NCBI GenBank assembly: GCA_036490475.1
Contig: DASXDT010000006.1
Coordinates: forward strand, 1,054,001 to 1,118,000
From: Candidatus Tumulicola sp.
GTDB taxonomy: Bacteria; Vulcanimicrobiota; Vulcanimicrobiia; Vulcanimicrobiales; Vulcanimicrobiaceae
Length of the DNA: 64,000 nt
Reading direction: 5' to 3'
Made by a program: the position numbers and the translations under genes. Positions 17,838 to 26,273 of this stretch are shown in pieces. The notes beneath the pieces are model-generated. The model made no database searches. It worked only from the letters and a program-made list of their open reading frames with translations, and had not been told where the DNA came from. The number at the start of each line of letters is the position of its first letter. Position 1 is the first letter of the stretch.

Positions 17838-18052
17838 CGTGAGGGTTCCTCCATGGTGAGTGGGTCGGCTTCGAAAACGTCTTCCACCTGCCGCCCGAAG
17901 ATTTGGCTTATTTTGAACGCCAGCGGTAAGCTGGGTGCGTATTTCCCGGCTTCCAGCGCGACCACGGTCTGGCGCGCGACGCCCAGCCGGTCGGCCAGTT
18001 CGGCCTGAGACCAGTCCCGCTCGGCGCGTAGGACGCGTAACCGGTTTTTCAT
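17834..18052 (-). CDS. XRE-family helix-turn-helix regulator
   Basis: Compact DNA-binding protein of 72 residues consisting of one Cro/C1-type domain. The HTH reads WSQAELADRLGVARQTVVAL (residues about 14-33), followed by the conserved YAPSLPLAFKIS helix and a short acidic tail. Such short regulators often sit beside a small four-helix membrane protein, as here. Both edges overlap neighbours by ATGA. It may autoregulate from the promoter and repeats at 18460-18520; that is inference. Confidence 0.9.
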   Translation of the reverse strand: MKNRLRVLRAERDWSQAELADRLGVARQTVVALEAGKYAPSLPLAFKISQIFGRQVEDVFEADPLTMEEPSR

Positions 18053-18453
18053 CGGTAGCGCAACCGCAGGGCGACACGCGCAACTCCCCAGCTGCCCATC
18101 ACGACGAGCCAGGTGTACCACGCAGAGAGATGGGGCAGACCCGCCGATTCTAGAAAAGCGTATGTGACTGAGAATACGGCCGTTACACCGGCTGCGATGG
18201 CCAGCGACTCGGTCGTAAGCTGCCGCTCGAATTCATCTGTATCGCGAACGTACCGTAGCACCGCCGGAACGATGGCGACGACCGGTAGTAGCGGTACCAG
18301 AATCAAGAGATAGCGCCAGGCGCCCTCGATGTTCAGCCGCTGAACCGCCAGTATGCTGCCGACCAGCAAAAGCACGTAGAGCGACATCGCGATCGTGAGT
18401 TGCACGGTGTACCGGCGGCTGGCGCGAGTGGTGGGGTTGGTGAGGCGTTGCAT
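18049..18453 (-). CDS. Four-helix membrane protein partner of the XRE regulator
   Basis: The 134-residue protein has four predicted helices (about residues 20-40, 47-67, 82-103, 110-128) and a basic first loop. I do not know its function; small membrane proteins encoded directly before a short XRE regulator are a recurring arrangement. The ATG at 18453 lies only 6 nt after the -10 box of the upstream promoter, so the mRNA should begin at or next to the start codon. No ribosome site precedes it, consistent with leaderless translation. The ending overlaps the regulator start as ATGA. Confidence 0.8.
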   Translation of the reverse strand: MQRLTNPTTRASRRYTVQLTIAMSLYVLLLVGSILAVQRLNIEGAWRYLLILVPLLPVVAIVPAVLRYVRDTDEFERQLTTESLAIAAGVTAVFSVTYAFLESAGLPHLSAWYTWLVVMGSWGVARVALRLRYR

Positions 18454-18459
18454 GAACAA

Positions 18460-18488
18460 ATAGTATCTTGTAGCGTACTTTATGTCAA
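18460..18488 (-). promoter_or_regulatory. Sigma70-like promoter, predicted leaderless
   Basis: Read on the minus strand, TTGACA (18488-18483, perfect -35) is followed after exactly 17 bp by TACTAT (18465-18460, four of six to the -10 consensus). The ATG of the membrane protein gene starts 6 nt later, so initiation at the usual distance falls on the start codon. It may drive six genes down to nadC. Confidence 0.75.
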
Positions 18489-18492
18489 GTAT

Positions 18493-18520
18493 AGACGACA
18501 TTTTGTGAAATGAAGACGAC
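18493..18520. repeat. Two AGACGAC direct repeats 21 bp apart upstream of the promoter
   Basis: AGACGAC occurs at 18493-18499 and again at 18514-18520 (GTCGTCT on the minus strand). The repeat distance is 21 bp, two helical turns, and the first copy ends just upstream of the -35 box. Such spacing suits a protein bound on one face of DNA. The XRE regulator encoded by this operon is one candidate; this is inference. Confidence 0.45.
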
Positions 18521-18567
18521 TTTATGACGTCCGAACGCGCCATTGCGTCCGCGAGGTGTGACATGTG

Positions 18568-18587
18568 CGATTCCGTGGTAGGAATCG
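18568..18587 (+). promoter_or_regulatory. Inverted repeat before the microprotein gene
   Basis: CGATTCC at 18568-18574 and GGAATCG at 18581-18587 form a perfect 7-bp inverted repeat with a 6-nt spacer. It ends 11 nt before the strong AGGAGG ribosome site of the 49-residue protein. It could be an operator or a 5' UTR hairpin. I do not see a convincing -35/-10 pair nearby. Confidence 0.4.
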
Positions 18588-18609
18588 AAGACGCACAGAG
18601 GAGGTAACA

Positions 18610-18759
18610 ATGAATCGTTGGTTTGCCGGAATGGTCCTGACCGCCGTGGTGATTATGGGCGCTGGCGCAGCTCGAGCAACAGCCGCTCAACCGATGCCAT
18701 CCACGTCCCCGATGCCATCGGACACCCCGACTCCAATGTCGAGCATGCAGCCAAGGTAG
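18610..18759 (+). CDS. 49-residue secreted Met/Pro/Ser-rich microprotein
   Basis: Short gene with a perfect AGGAGG at 18599-18604, 5 nt before the ATG. The protein is a signal peptide (MNRWFAGMVLTAVVIMGAGA, then cleavage near ATAAQ) followed by only about 23 mature residues made of Met, Pro, Ser and Thr with repeats of PMPS. It has its own terminator at 18801-18832. Such Met-rich secreted tails can bind copper or act as low-complexity linkers, but no function is known. It does not match a family I recognise. The strong ribosome site and terminator argue that it is real and expressed. Confidence 0.75.
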   Translation: MNRWFAGMVLTAVVIMGAGAARATAAQPMPSTSPMPSDTPTPMSSMQPR

Positions 18760-18800
18760 ATCTTCGCAGCGCCGCCTAGGGCGGCCGGTTCCATGGAAGA

Positions 18801-18832
18801 GGCGCGTCCCGTGAGGGGCGCGCCGTCTTTTT
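18801..18832 (+). terminator. Intrinsic terminator after the microprotein
   Basis: GGCGCGTCCC (18801-18810), loop GTGA, then GGGGCGCGCC (18815-18824) forms a 10-bp stem with one G-T pair. It is followed by GTCTTTTT. It separates the microprotein from the sulfate transport operon. Confidence 0.9.
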
Positions 18833-18936
18833 GTCCCAGCCTTCGTTGCTCCCAGAGGAATAATAACCACAGTCATTAATCCGAGGCGGCAAATAGTAAC
18901 TAATGTCAACTTCTTGTAGTTTGGAGCGAACCTCGA

Positions 18937-19953
18937 ATGCGATGGACAAAGCCCCTTCTCGTACTTTGTGTGCTTGCCACGGCGGCGGTGGGGGTGGTTG
19001 GGCCTGCATCCGCCGCCAACGGCTCCATGATTTTGAACGTGTCGTTCGACCCGACGCGCGAACTCTACAATGACTTCAACGACGCGTTCGCCCGCTATTG
19101 GAAGGCCAAGACCGGCCAGACCATCACCGTACAGCAGTCCAACGGGGGCTCGGGGAAGCAGGCGCGAGCGGTTATCGACGGCTTACAGGCCGACGTCGTG
19201 ACCCTCGCGCTGGCATACGACATCGATGCGATCGCCGACAAGGCGCAGTTGCTGCCCGCCAATTGGCAGTCGCGTTTGCCGGAGAATAGCACGCCGTACA
19301 CATCGACGATCGTGTTCTTGGTGCGCAAGGGCAATCCGAAGCACATCAAGGATTGGAGCGACCTTATTCGCCCCGGCGTTTCGGTCGTGATGCCCAATCC
19401 GAAAACGTCCGGAGGCGCGCGCTGGAACTTTCTCGCGGCGTGGGCCTACGCGTTGCGCCGTCCCGGCGGTAACGAAGGCGCGGCTCGCGATTTCGTAACC
19501 AAACTGTATAAGAACGTTCCGGTGCTCGATTCGGGCGCGCGTGGTTCGACCACGACGTTCACAGAGCGCAACATCGGCGACGTACTCGTCGGCTGGGAAA
19601 GCGACGCGCTACTCGCGACGCGCGATCTTGGTCCCGACAAGTATTCGATCGTGTATCCGCCTACCAGCATCCTGGCGGAGCCGCCGGTGGCCGTGGTCGA
19701 CAAAGTCGTCGACGCCAAAGGCACGCGCGGGATCGCCGAGGCGTACGTTAGGTATCTCTACACTCCGCAAGGCCAGGAAATCATCGCCAAGCATTTCTTT
19801 CGTCCGCGCTTGCCGTCGGTCGTCAAGAAATATGCATCGACGTTTCCGAGCATCCGGATGGTGACCATTTCGCAAGTATTCGGCAACTGGAAAAGCGCGC
19901 AGAAGAAGTTCTTCGATGACGGCGCGCTGTTCGACCAAATCTATCAGCCGTAG
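18937..19953 (+). CDS. sbp: Sulfate ABC transporter periplasmic binding protein
   Basis: Binds sulfate or thiosulfate outside the membrane and delivers it to the CysTWA transporter. It is 338 residues with a signal peptide (cleavage near PASAAN, about residue 27). Family motifs are SFDPTRELY near residue 38, [22 protein letters not shown], and [17 protein letters not shown] near 155. GGAG lies 10 nt before the ATG. It is the first gene of the plus-strand operon, 9 bp before cysT. Sequence alone does not separate Sbp from CysP. Confidence 0.95.
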   Translation: MRWTKPLLVLCVLATAAVGVVGPASAANGSMILNVSFDPTRELYNDFNDAFARYWKAKTGQTITVQQSNGGSGKQARAVIDGLQADVVTLALAYDIDAIADKAQLLPANWQSRLPENSTPYTSTIVFLVRKGNPKHIKDWSDLIRPGVSVVMPNPKTSGGARWNFLAAWAYALRRPGGNEGAARDFVTKLYKNVPVLDSGARGSTTTFTERNIGDVLVGWESDALLATRDLGPDKYSIVYPPTSILAEPPVAVVDKVVDAKGTRGIAEAYVRYLYTPQGQEIIAKHFFRPRLPSVVKKYASTFPSIRMVTISQVFGNWKSAQKKFFDDGALFDQIYQP

Positions 19954-19962
19954 TAACCCAAC

Positions 19963-20823
19963 ATGATCGCCGCCGCCCGCCGCCCGCGCAGCATTCTGCC
20001 GGGCTTTGGATTAACGCTCGGTCTGACCGTTGCGTATCTGTCGCTCATCGTGCTTATTCCGCTGGCGGCGGCGTTCTTCAAGGCATCGACGCTCGGCTGG
20101 TTCGGCTTTTGGCACGATGTAACGACGCCGCGGGCGCTGGCATCGTACCAGATCACGTTCGGCGCATCGTTCCTCGCCGCGTGCATCAACTTAGTGATGG
20201 GTGTTTTGACGGCATGGGTGCTGGTCCGTTACCAGTTTCCGCTGAAAAAACTGTTCGATTCGCTGGTCGATCTGCCGTTCGCGCTGCCGACGGCCGTAGC
20301 GGGCATCGCGCTCTCGACGATCTACGGTCCAAGTGGAATATTCGGAAAGCCGCTGCTCAAGTTGGGCATTCATGCCGCGTATTCGCGTATCGGCATCGTC
20401 ATCGCGCTGACGTTCATCGGGCTACCGTTTATCGTACGTACCGTGCAACCGGTGCTGGCCGATATCGACCGCGAACTCGAAGAAGCGGCCGCGAGTCTTG
20501 GCGCTAACCGGTTCCAAACGTTTACGCGCGTACTGTTGCCCGCGATTTTGCCGGCGGCTATTACCGGCTTCGCATTAGCGTTCGCTCGTGCCATCGGCGA
20601 ATACGGCTCGGTCATTTTTATCGCCGGCAACATGCCGATGCGCACCGAAATCACGCCGCTGTTGATCGTAACCAAGCTCGAGCAGTACGATTACGCCGGT
20701 GCCACCGCTATCGCAGTGGCAATGCTGGTCGTTTCGTTCGCGATGCTGCTGGCGATCAATCTGTTGCAGAAGTGGGGCGGCGGTCGCGAGTCTCGCGGCC
20801 AAGCGAGGCCAGCGCGTGGCTAA
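19963..20823 (+). CDS. cysT: Sulfate ABC transporter permease CysT (CysU)
   Basis: First membrane subunit of the sulfate importer, 286 residues, with about six helices. The permease coupling loop is seen as [21 protein letters not shown], near residue 175 (the EAA motif). The [19 protein letters not shown] stretch is typical of the sulfate permease family. It starts 9 bp after the binding-protein gene and its end overlaps the cysW start by 8 nt, so the two permeases should be made in step. Confidence 0.95.
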   Translation: MIAAARRPRSILPGFGLTLGLTVAYLSLIVLIPLAAAFFKASTLGWFGFWHDVTTPRALASYQITFGASFLAACINLVMGVLTAWVLVRYQFPLKKLFDSLVDLPFALPTAVAGIALSTIYGPSGIFGKPLLKLGIHAAYSRIGIVIALTFIGLPFIVRTVQPVLADIDRELEEAAASLGANRFQTFTRVLLPAILPAAITGFALAFARAIGEYGSVIFIAGNMPMRTEITPLLIVTKLEQYDYAGATAIAVAMLVVSFAMLLAINLLQKWGGGRESRGQARPARG

Positions 20824-21679
20824 ATCGATGGCGTGGGGTACTCCACAGCACATCGCAGCGCGCCGGCTCGCCGCGACGTCCGAATCGCCTGCGGTCAAGT
20901 GGCTGCTCGTCAGTATTGCCGTGGCGTTTCTCGTGGTGTTTCTATTCGTACCGTTAGGTGTTGTGTTCGGCTCCGCGTTCGCAGCCGGCATCATGCCGTA
21001 CTTCAAATCGTTCGCCGACCCCGACACGCAGGCGTCGATAAGACTGACATTGATAGCGGCTGCGATCTCCGTCCCGCTAAACGTGGCGTTTGGAATGTGC
21101 GCGGCGTGGGCGATCGGAAAGTTTCAGTTTCCCGGCCGCAGCCTGCTGATCACCTTGATCGACCTCCCGTTCTCGGTTTCGCCGGTCGTCGCCGGTTTGG
21201 TCTACGTTCTGCTATTCGGACTGCAGGGCGTGTTTGGGAAATGGCTGCAGGCGCATGACATCCACATCATCTTCGCGATTCCCGGAATCGTATTGGTGAC
21301 AATTTTTGTGACGTTCCCGTTCGTCGCGCGCGAGTTGCTACCGATGATGCAGGCGCAAGGCAACGACGAAGAAGAGGCCGCGCTGACGCTGGGCGCCGGC
21401 GGTTGGCAAACGTTCACTCGTATAACGTTGCCGAACGTTCGCTGGGCGCTTATTTACGGCGTGATCCTATGTAACGCTCGCGCGATGGGCGAGTTTGGCG
21501 CGGTATCCGTCGTTTCGGGTCACATCCGCGGTTTGACGGATACGATGCCGTTGCAGGTGGAATTTTTGTACAACGACTACCAGTTCGTCCCGGCGTTTGC
21601 GGTGGCATCGCTTCTAGCGTTGCTCGCGCTGGTCACACTGGTCGTCAAGACCGTCGTGGAGGCTCGTTTCGAGTCATGA
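20816..21679 (+). CDS. cysW: Sulfate ABC transporter permease CysW
   Basis: Second membrane subunit, 287 residues. Family features are [15 protein letters not shown], the coupling loop [22 protein letters not shown] near residue 190, and [19 protein letters not shown]. The frame is open well upstream inside cysT, but GAGG lies 7 nt before the GTG at 20816, which overlaps the cysT stop; the ATG at 20828 has no such site. The end overlaps cysA as ATGA. Confidence 0.95.
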   Translation: MAKSMAWGTPQHIAARRLAATSESPAVKWLLVSIAVAFLVVFLFVPLGVVFGSAFAAGIMPYFKSFADPDTQASIRLTLIAAAISVPLNVAFGMCAAWAIGKFQFPGRSLLITLIDLPFSVSPVVAGLVYVLLFGLQGVFGKWLQAHDIHIIFAIPGIVLVTIFVTFPFVARELLPMMQAQGNDEEEAALTLGAGGWQTFTRITLPNVRWALIYGVILCNARAMGEFGAVSVVSGHIRGLTDTMPLQVEFLYNDYQFVPAFAVASLLALLALVTLVVKTVVEARFES

Positions 21680-22728
21680 GCATCAGCGTTCGCGGGGTAA
21701 GTAAGCGCTTCGGCGCGTTTACCGCGCTCGACAACGTCGATTTAGAAGTGCCGGCCGGCCAGCTCGTCGCACTGTTGGGGCCTTCGGGGTCCGGTAAGAC
21801 GACGCTGTTACGGATTATTGCCGGTCTCGAATTCGCCGACGCCGGCGAGATCCGGTTCGACGGGACGGACGTGGCGAATCGCCGTACGGCCGAACGGCGC
21901 GTCGGCTTCGTTTTCCAGCACTATGCGCTCTTCCGGCACATGACGGTGTTCGACAACATCGCGTTCGGCTTGCGCGTGCGGCCCCGTTCGACGCGCCCGT
22001 CGGAAAGCGCGATTCGCAAGAAAGTCGGCGACTTGCTGGACCTCATTCAGTTGCAGACGCTGGCCGAGCGCTTCCCGTCGCAGTTGAGCGGCGGCCAGCG
22101 TCAACGCGTCGCGCTGGCGCGTGCGCTCGCGGTCGAGCCGAGCGTGCTGCTATTGGACGAACCGTTCGGAGCGCTGGACGCAAAGGTTCGCTTGGAGCTG
22201 CGCCGTTGGTTGCGGCACCTGCACGACGAGGTGCAAATAACGAGTTTATTCGTTACGCACGATCAGGAAGAAGCGCTCGAAGTCGCCGATACCGTCGCCG
22301 TCATGAACGAAGGACGTTTCGAACAAATCGGAACGCCCGACGAAGTGTACGGTAAGCCGGCAACCTCGTTCGTGTTCAAGTTTCTCGGCAACGTCAATCT
22401 GTTCCACGGTCGCATCGACAACGGCGTTACGTACATCCAGCAAACCGAAACCGATCACGTCGTCTTCGTTCGGCCGCACGCGCTGGATATCGCGCGCGAA
22501 GCGCCGGCCGGACGAAATGCGTTCCGAGCTACCATCGTGCACGTTAACGCGGCGGGACCGTTGGCGAAGATCGAAGCGCAAGCTGAGTGGGGCAGTCGGG
22601 TGCAAGTAGAGATCCCGCAACCGCAGTTTCGAGAGCTGGCGCTAGCCAAGGGTGATGAGGTATTCGTCGTTCCGCGCGAGCTGGCTGTCTTCAGTAATGG
22701 CGAGGTCGCCAAGGGCGCCGGCATCTAG
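21676..22728 (+). CDS. cysA: Sulfate/thiosulfate import ATPase CysA
   Basis: ABC ATPase that powers the CysTW importer, 350 residues. Walker A is [12 protein letters not shown] near residue 36, the signature is [15 protein letters not shown] near 136, Walker B is [12 protein letters not shown], and the switch histidine is in [13 protein letters not shown]-terminal TOBE-like domain follows after residue 240. It begins inside the cysW stop (ATGA). No cys reductase genes are nearby. Confidence 0.96.
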   Translation: MSISVRGVSKRFGAFTALDNVDLEVPAGQLVALLGPSGSGKTTLLRIIAGLEFADAGEIRFDGTDVANRRTAERRVGFVFQHYALFRHMTVFDNIAFGLRVRPRSTRPSESAIRKKVGDLLDLIQLQTLAERFPSQLSGGQRQRVALARALAVEPSVLLLDEPFGALDAKVRLELRRWLRHLHDEVQITSLFVTHDQEEALEVADTVAVMNEGRFEQIGTPDEVYGKPATSFVFKFLGNVNLFHGRIDNGVTYIQQTETDHVVFVRPHALDIAREAPAGRNAFRATIVHVNAAGPLAKIEAQAEWGSRVQVEIPQPQFRELALAKGDEVFVVPRELAVFSNGEVAKGAGI

Positions 22729-22795
22729 TGCCTGGAAGCCGCCGGTCGAGCCGCCGCGGGGAGTCGGCGCATGCTAGACGAACGAGCGGCCGATA

Positions 22796-23578
22796 ATGCT
22801 CTTGAACCTCGAGATCATTCTCATAGGCCTTGCCGTCGGGACCATCGTCGGCTTAACCGGTGTCGGCGCAGCCGGGATCATGACCCCGCTGCTGATCATC
22901 GCGCTGCACGTCAACCCGATGAAAGCCGTCGGCACCGACCTCTTGTACAGCGTCCCAACCAAGCTCTACGGAGCGTTCCTCCACAACCGTCAGAAGACCG
23001 TGAATCCCGATGTGGTCAAATCGCTGCTTTGGGGCGGTTTGCCGGCGTCGCTGATTGGACTGATCGCACTCTTCTGGCTGCGTCACCACGTCGAGGTCAC
23101 GGTCATCGAAGACTGGACCCGTCGCGCGATCGGCGTGACCCTATTCGTCGCGGCGCTCATCATCATCGTCCAGCCGCTTATCCGGCGCAACATCGTGACG
23201 CAGACGTTCGAGTGGCACCCCCGGCAGCGTGGACGCGTGATCGCGATCGGTGCGTTGGTCGGATTAATCGTTACCGTCACGTCGATCGGGTCCGGTTCGG
23301 TAACGTTGCCGCTGCTGACGCTGGTATTACCGTTCGCGGGCCTAGCACAACTGATCGGTTCGGACATCGCATTCGCAGCGTTCCTCATCCCGATGGCGGC
23401 GCTCGGCCGTTGGTCGATGGGTGACGTCGATCTGTCTCTCGTGCTCAAGCTGTTGATCGGTTCGTTGCCGGGCATCTACATTGGCAGTAAATTGTGCGGC
23501 CGCCTCGACCAGCGCTATTTGCGCCCGGTCGTCGCCATCGTGCTGATCGTGGTCGGAACCCGCCTCATTTGGCGATAA
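22796..23578 (+). CDS. TauE/SafE family anion (sulfite) exporter
   Basis: Integral membrane transporter of the TauE/SafE family, 260 residues with about eight helices. The two family repeats are visible: VGLTGVGAAGIMTPLLI near residue 20 and VTVTSIGSGSVTLPLL near residue 158. Members export sulfite, sulfonates or related organic anions. It starts 67 bp after cysA on the same strand, so it may share the sulfate operon and handle sulfur overflow; that is inference from context. The ATG at 22796 has no strong ribosome site. Confidence 0.88.
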   Translation: MLLNLEIILIGLAVGTIVGLTGVGAAGIMTPLLIIALHVNPMKAVGTDLLYSVPTKLYGAFLHNRQKTVNPDVVKSLLWGGLPASLIGLIALFWLRHHVEVTVIEDWTRRAIGVTLFVAALIIIVQPLIRRNIVTQTFEWHPRQRGRVIAIGALVGLIVTVTSIGSGSVTLPLLTLVLPFAGLAQLIGSDIAFAAFLIPMAALGRWSMGDVDLSLVLKLLIGSLPGIYIGSKLCGRLDQRYLRPVVAIVLIVVGTRLIWR

Positions 23579-25557
23579 AGCACGCGGGCGTCGCTGACCC
23601 CGCGAGCGACCGTCGACCGGAACTTACCTTGCGCGGGCTCCTTTTGGGAGCCGCGATCACATTGGTGTTCACGGCCGCGAACGTTTACCTCGGGTTGAAG
23701 GTCGGCCTTACGTTCGCGTCCACGATTCCCGCTGCGGTCATTTCCATGGCCGTCTTGCGCGCCGTTAAGAACGCCACGATCGTCGAAAACAACATCGTGC
23801 AGACGGTCGCGTCCGCGGCCGGGACGCTGTCGGCCGTTATCTTCGTTCTACCGGGTCTAGTAATGATCGGCTGGTGGAGCGGTTTTCCGTTTTGGGAAAC
23901 CTTCGGCGTGTGCGCCGCCGGCGGCATTCTGGGCGTGATGTACAGCGTGCCGTTACGGCGCGCGCTGGTCGTGCAAAGCGATCTCCCATATCCCGAAGGC
24001 GTTGCAGCGGCCGAAGTGCTCAAGGTCGGCGCGGAGCGGTCGCCCGAGGCTTCCGGTGGTGGATTGCGAGCGTTGGTCACCGGGAGCCTCGCGTCGTTCG
24101 GGTTTGCAGCCGTCGTCGCCAGCCAACTCTTCACCGGTGAAATCGACGAATACGGGCGCATCGGACCATCGACGACGGGCATCGGTTTCGCGCTCTCGCT
24201 CGCGTTGATCGGCGCCGGACACTTGATCGGATTGACCGTCGGTATTGCCATACTCGCCGGCTTGGTCATTGCGTGGGGCGTCGCAATTCCGCTGTTGACC
24301 GCGCTCCATCCGTTGGCCGGCGACGCCGCCACCGTCGCGACCGCCGTCTGGTCGCATCAGGTACGTTTTATTGGTGCGGGTGCGATCGGCATCGCATCGA
24401 TTTGGACGATCGGACAACTCGTCAAGCCGGTCGTGAACGGATTGCGTTCGTCGATCCAAGCGTCGCGACACGCCGCCGCCGGAAACGACGTTCCGATCAC
24501 GGAACGCGACTTGCCGATCGGCACGGTCGCGATCATCGCCGCGTTGTCGCTCATTCCGGTGGCGCTATTGTTCGTCGAGTTCCTCCGCGGTTCGGTGCCG
24601 CCCGGATTGATGGCAGCATTGGTTGCCGGTGCGGTGGCGTACGTCGTCGTGGCTGGATTCGCGGTCGCAGCCGCCTGCGGCTATATGGCCGGGTTGATTG
24701 GGTCGTCGAATAGCCCGGTGTCGGGCCTCGCGATTTTAGCGGTGATCGGTGCATCGCTACTGTTGGTCGCGCTGGCCGGTTCGCAAATTGCCGCGCTCGG
24801 GCACGCGCTGGTCGCGTATTCGTTGTTCGTTACCGCCATTTTATTGTGCGTCGCAACGATCGCAAACGATAACCTGCAAGACCTCAAGACCGGACAACTC
24901 GTCGGTGCCACGCCGTGGAAGCAGCAGGTCGCATTGATTGCCGGCGTGATCGCCGGCTCGCTCGTCATTCCGCCGATTTTGAATGTGCTCGCGCACGCGT
25001 ACGGATTTCCCGGCGCGCCGGCGCACGGCAACATCCAGCCGCTGGCAGCACCGCAGGCGACGCTGATCTCGGCATTGGCGCGCGGCGTCATTCAAGGCCA
25101 GATCGATTGGCGCCTCATCGGCGCGGGTGCGATCCTCGGTGCTGCGATCGTCGCGATCGACGAACTTCTGCGCAAAACGACGCGCCTGCGTTTGCCGCCC
25201 CTCGCCGTTGGTCTGGGAATTTATTTACCCGCATCGAGTACGGCGCCGGTCGTCGTCGGTGCCGTCGCCGGCTTCTACTTCAACCGCTGGGCCGCGCGAC
25301 AACGCGACGAAGGTCGCGCCCGCCAGATGGGCGTCCTCGTGGCTTCCGGTTTCATCGTGGGCGAAAGTCTCTTCGGCGTGCTGTTAGCCGGCCTGATCGT
25401 GACGACTGGCCGTCCGACGCCGCTCGCCGTCGTGGGAGACGGATTTGCGATGCCTGCGCTGTTGCTCGGCGCGGCTGGGTTCGTCATCGTGGTTGCGGCA
25501 TTGTATCGAGCGGCGGCTTCGCTGTACTTGCGGTCGGAGCGGCGCTCGGCAGCTTAA
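23569..25557 (+). CDS. OPT family oligopeptide/metal-chelate transporter
   Basis: Large membrane transporter of the OPT superfamily, about 662 residues with some 15 predicted helices. The N-terminal signature is clear: TLRGLLLGAAITLVFTAANVY followed by LKVGLT, with FASTIPAAVISMAVLR and NNIVQTVASAAGTLSA next. Later LPYPEGVAAAEVLKVG and SNSPVSGLAILAV agree with the bacterial TIGR00733-like branch. Substrates in the family are short peptides or metal chelates. The start is unsure: TTG at 23569 overlaps the end of the exporter gene by 10 nt and has no ribosome site; the frame is open to 23494. Confidence 0.88.
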   Translation: MAIKHAGVADPASDRRPELTLRGLLLGAAITLVFTAANVYLGLKVGLTFASTIPAAVISMAVLRAVKNATIVENNIVQTVASAAGTLSAVIFVLPGLVMIGWWSGFPFWETFGVCAAGGILGVMYSVPLRRALVVQSDLPYPEGVAAAEVLKVGAERSPEASGGGLRALVTGSLASFGFAAVVASQLFTGEIDEYGRIGPSTTGIGFALSLALIGAGHLIGLTVGIAILAGLVIAWGVAIPLLTALHPLAGDAATVATAVWSHQVRFIGAGAIGIASIWTIGQLVKPVVNGLRSSIQASRHAAAGNDVPITERDLPIGTVAIIAALSLIPVALLFVEFLRGSVPPGLMAALVAGAVAYVVVAGFAVAAACGYMAGLIGSSNSPVSGLAILAVIGASLLLVALAGSQIAALGHALVAYSLFVTAILLCVATIANDNLQDLKTGQLVGATPWKQQVALIAGVIAGSLVIPPILNVLAHAYGFPGAPAHGNIQPLAAPQATLISALARGVIQGQIDWRLIGAGAILGAAIVAIDELLRKTTRLRLPPLAVGLGIYLPASSTAPVVVGAVAGFYFNRWAARQRDEGRARQMGVLVASGFIVGESLFGVLLAGLIVTTGRPTPLAVVGDGFAMPALLLGAAGFVIVVAALYRAAASLYLRSERRSAA

Positions 25558-25612
25558 GCGCAATCCCGGCTAAACGGGAGGCGCGCCGCGGCGGGGGCGT
25601 GAAACGTCGAGC

Positions 25613-26260
25613 GTGCTTTCAGCAATCGCCGCCCTACCGTTGATGCTGGCGCTGGCGAATTCGCCGGCTCCCAGCCCGAAGATTTTCCATCCGACCGCGC
25701 TAACAGCCAAGGCTCCGGCCAAATACGACGTCGCATTCAAAACGACGGCTGGTTCGTTTGTCGTCGAGGTCGACCGGTCGTGGGCGCCGCAGGGCGCCGA
25801 CCGCTTTTACAATCTCGTGAAGTATGGATTTTACAATGGCGCGACGTTCTTCCGGGTCGTTCCGCATTTCGTCATTCAGTTCGGTTTGAGCTCCAATCCG
25901 AAGATCAACGCCGCGTGGACCGATGCCGACCTTCACGACGATCCGGTGAAGGGTAGCAACAAGACCGGCTATTTGAGTTTTGCGTCGGCCGGTCCGAACA
26001 CGCGCACCACGCAAGTGTTCATCAATCTGGCCGACAATGCACGTCTCGACGCCATGGGCTTCGCACCGTTCGGCAAGGTGATCAGCGGAATGAATGCCGT
26101 TAGCAAAATATTTGCAGGTTACGGCGAGCAACCGGATCAAAACGAAATCACGTCGGAAGGCAAAGCCTACACCGACAAGTCGTACCCGAAACTCGACAAG
26201 ATCGAGTCGGCGACGATTTCGATACCGGCCCCGGCGCCGAAGAAAACGCCGGGACACTAG
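25613..26260 (+). CDS. Secreted cyclophilin-type peptidyl-prolyl isomerase
   Basis: Folding catalyst of the cyclophilin fold, 215 residues. A short hydrophobic N-terminus suggests export (about residues 1-17). Family residues appear in RFYNLVKYGFYNGATFFRVV (the FHR-like box reads FFRVVPHFVIQFG), then STNTRTTQVFINLADNARLD-like sequence and GFAPFGKVISGM. The catalytic Arg is in FFRVV. The C-terminus is Pro/Lys-rich. The start is a GTG at 25613 with no clear ribosome site; it lies 55 bp after the OPT gene. Confidence 0.88.
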   Translation: MLSAIAALPLMLALANSPAPSPKIFHPTALTAKAPAKYDVAFKTTAGSFVVEVDRSWAPQGADRFYNLVKYGFYNGATFFRVVPHFVIQFGLSSNPKINAAWTDADLHDDPVKGSNKTGYLSFASAGPNTRTTQVFINLADNARLDAMGFAPFGKVISGMNAVSKIFAGYGEQPDQNEITSEGKAYTDKSYPKLDKIESATISIPAPAPKKTPGH

Positions 26261-26273
26261 CCTCAGCTATCGA

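Noticed and set aside
18454-18936. tRNA or other structured RNA gene in the longest low-coding stretch
   Set aside because: No cloverleaf or acceptor end is seen; the stretch is explained by the promoter, the microprotein gene and its terminator, plus a plain leader before sbp.
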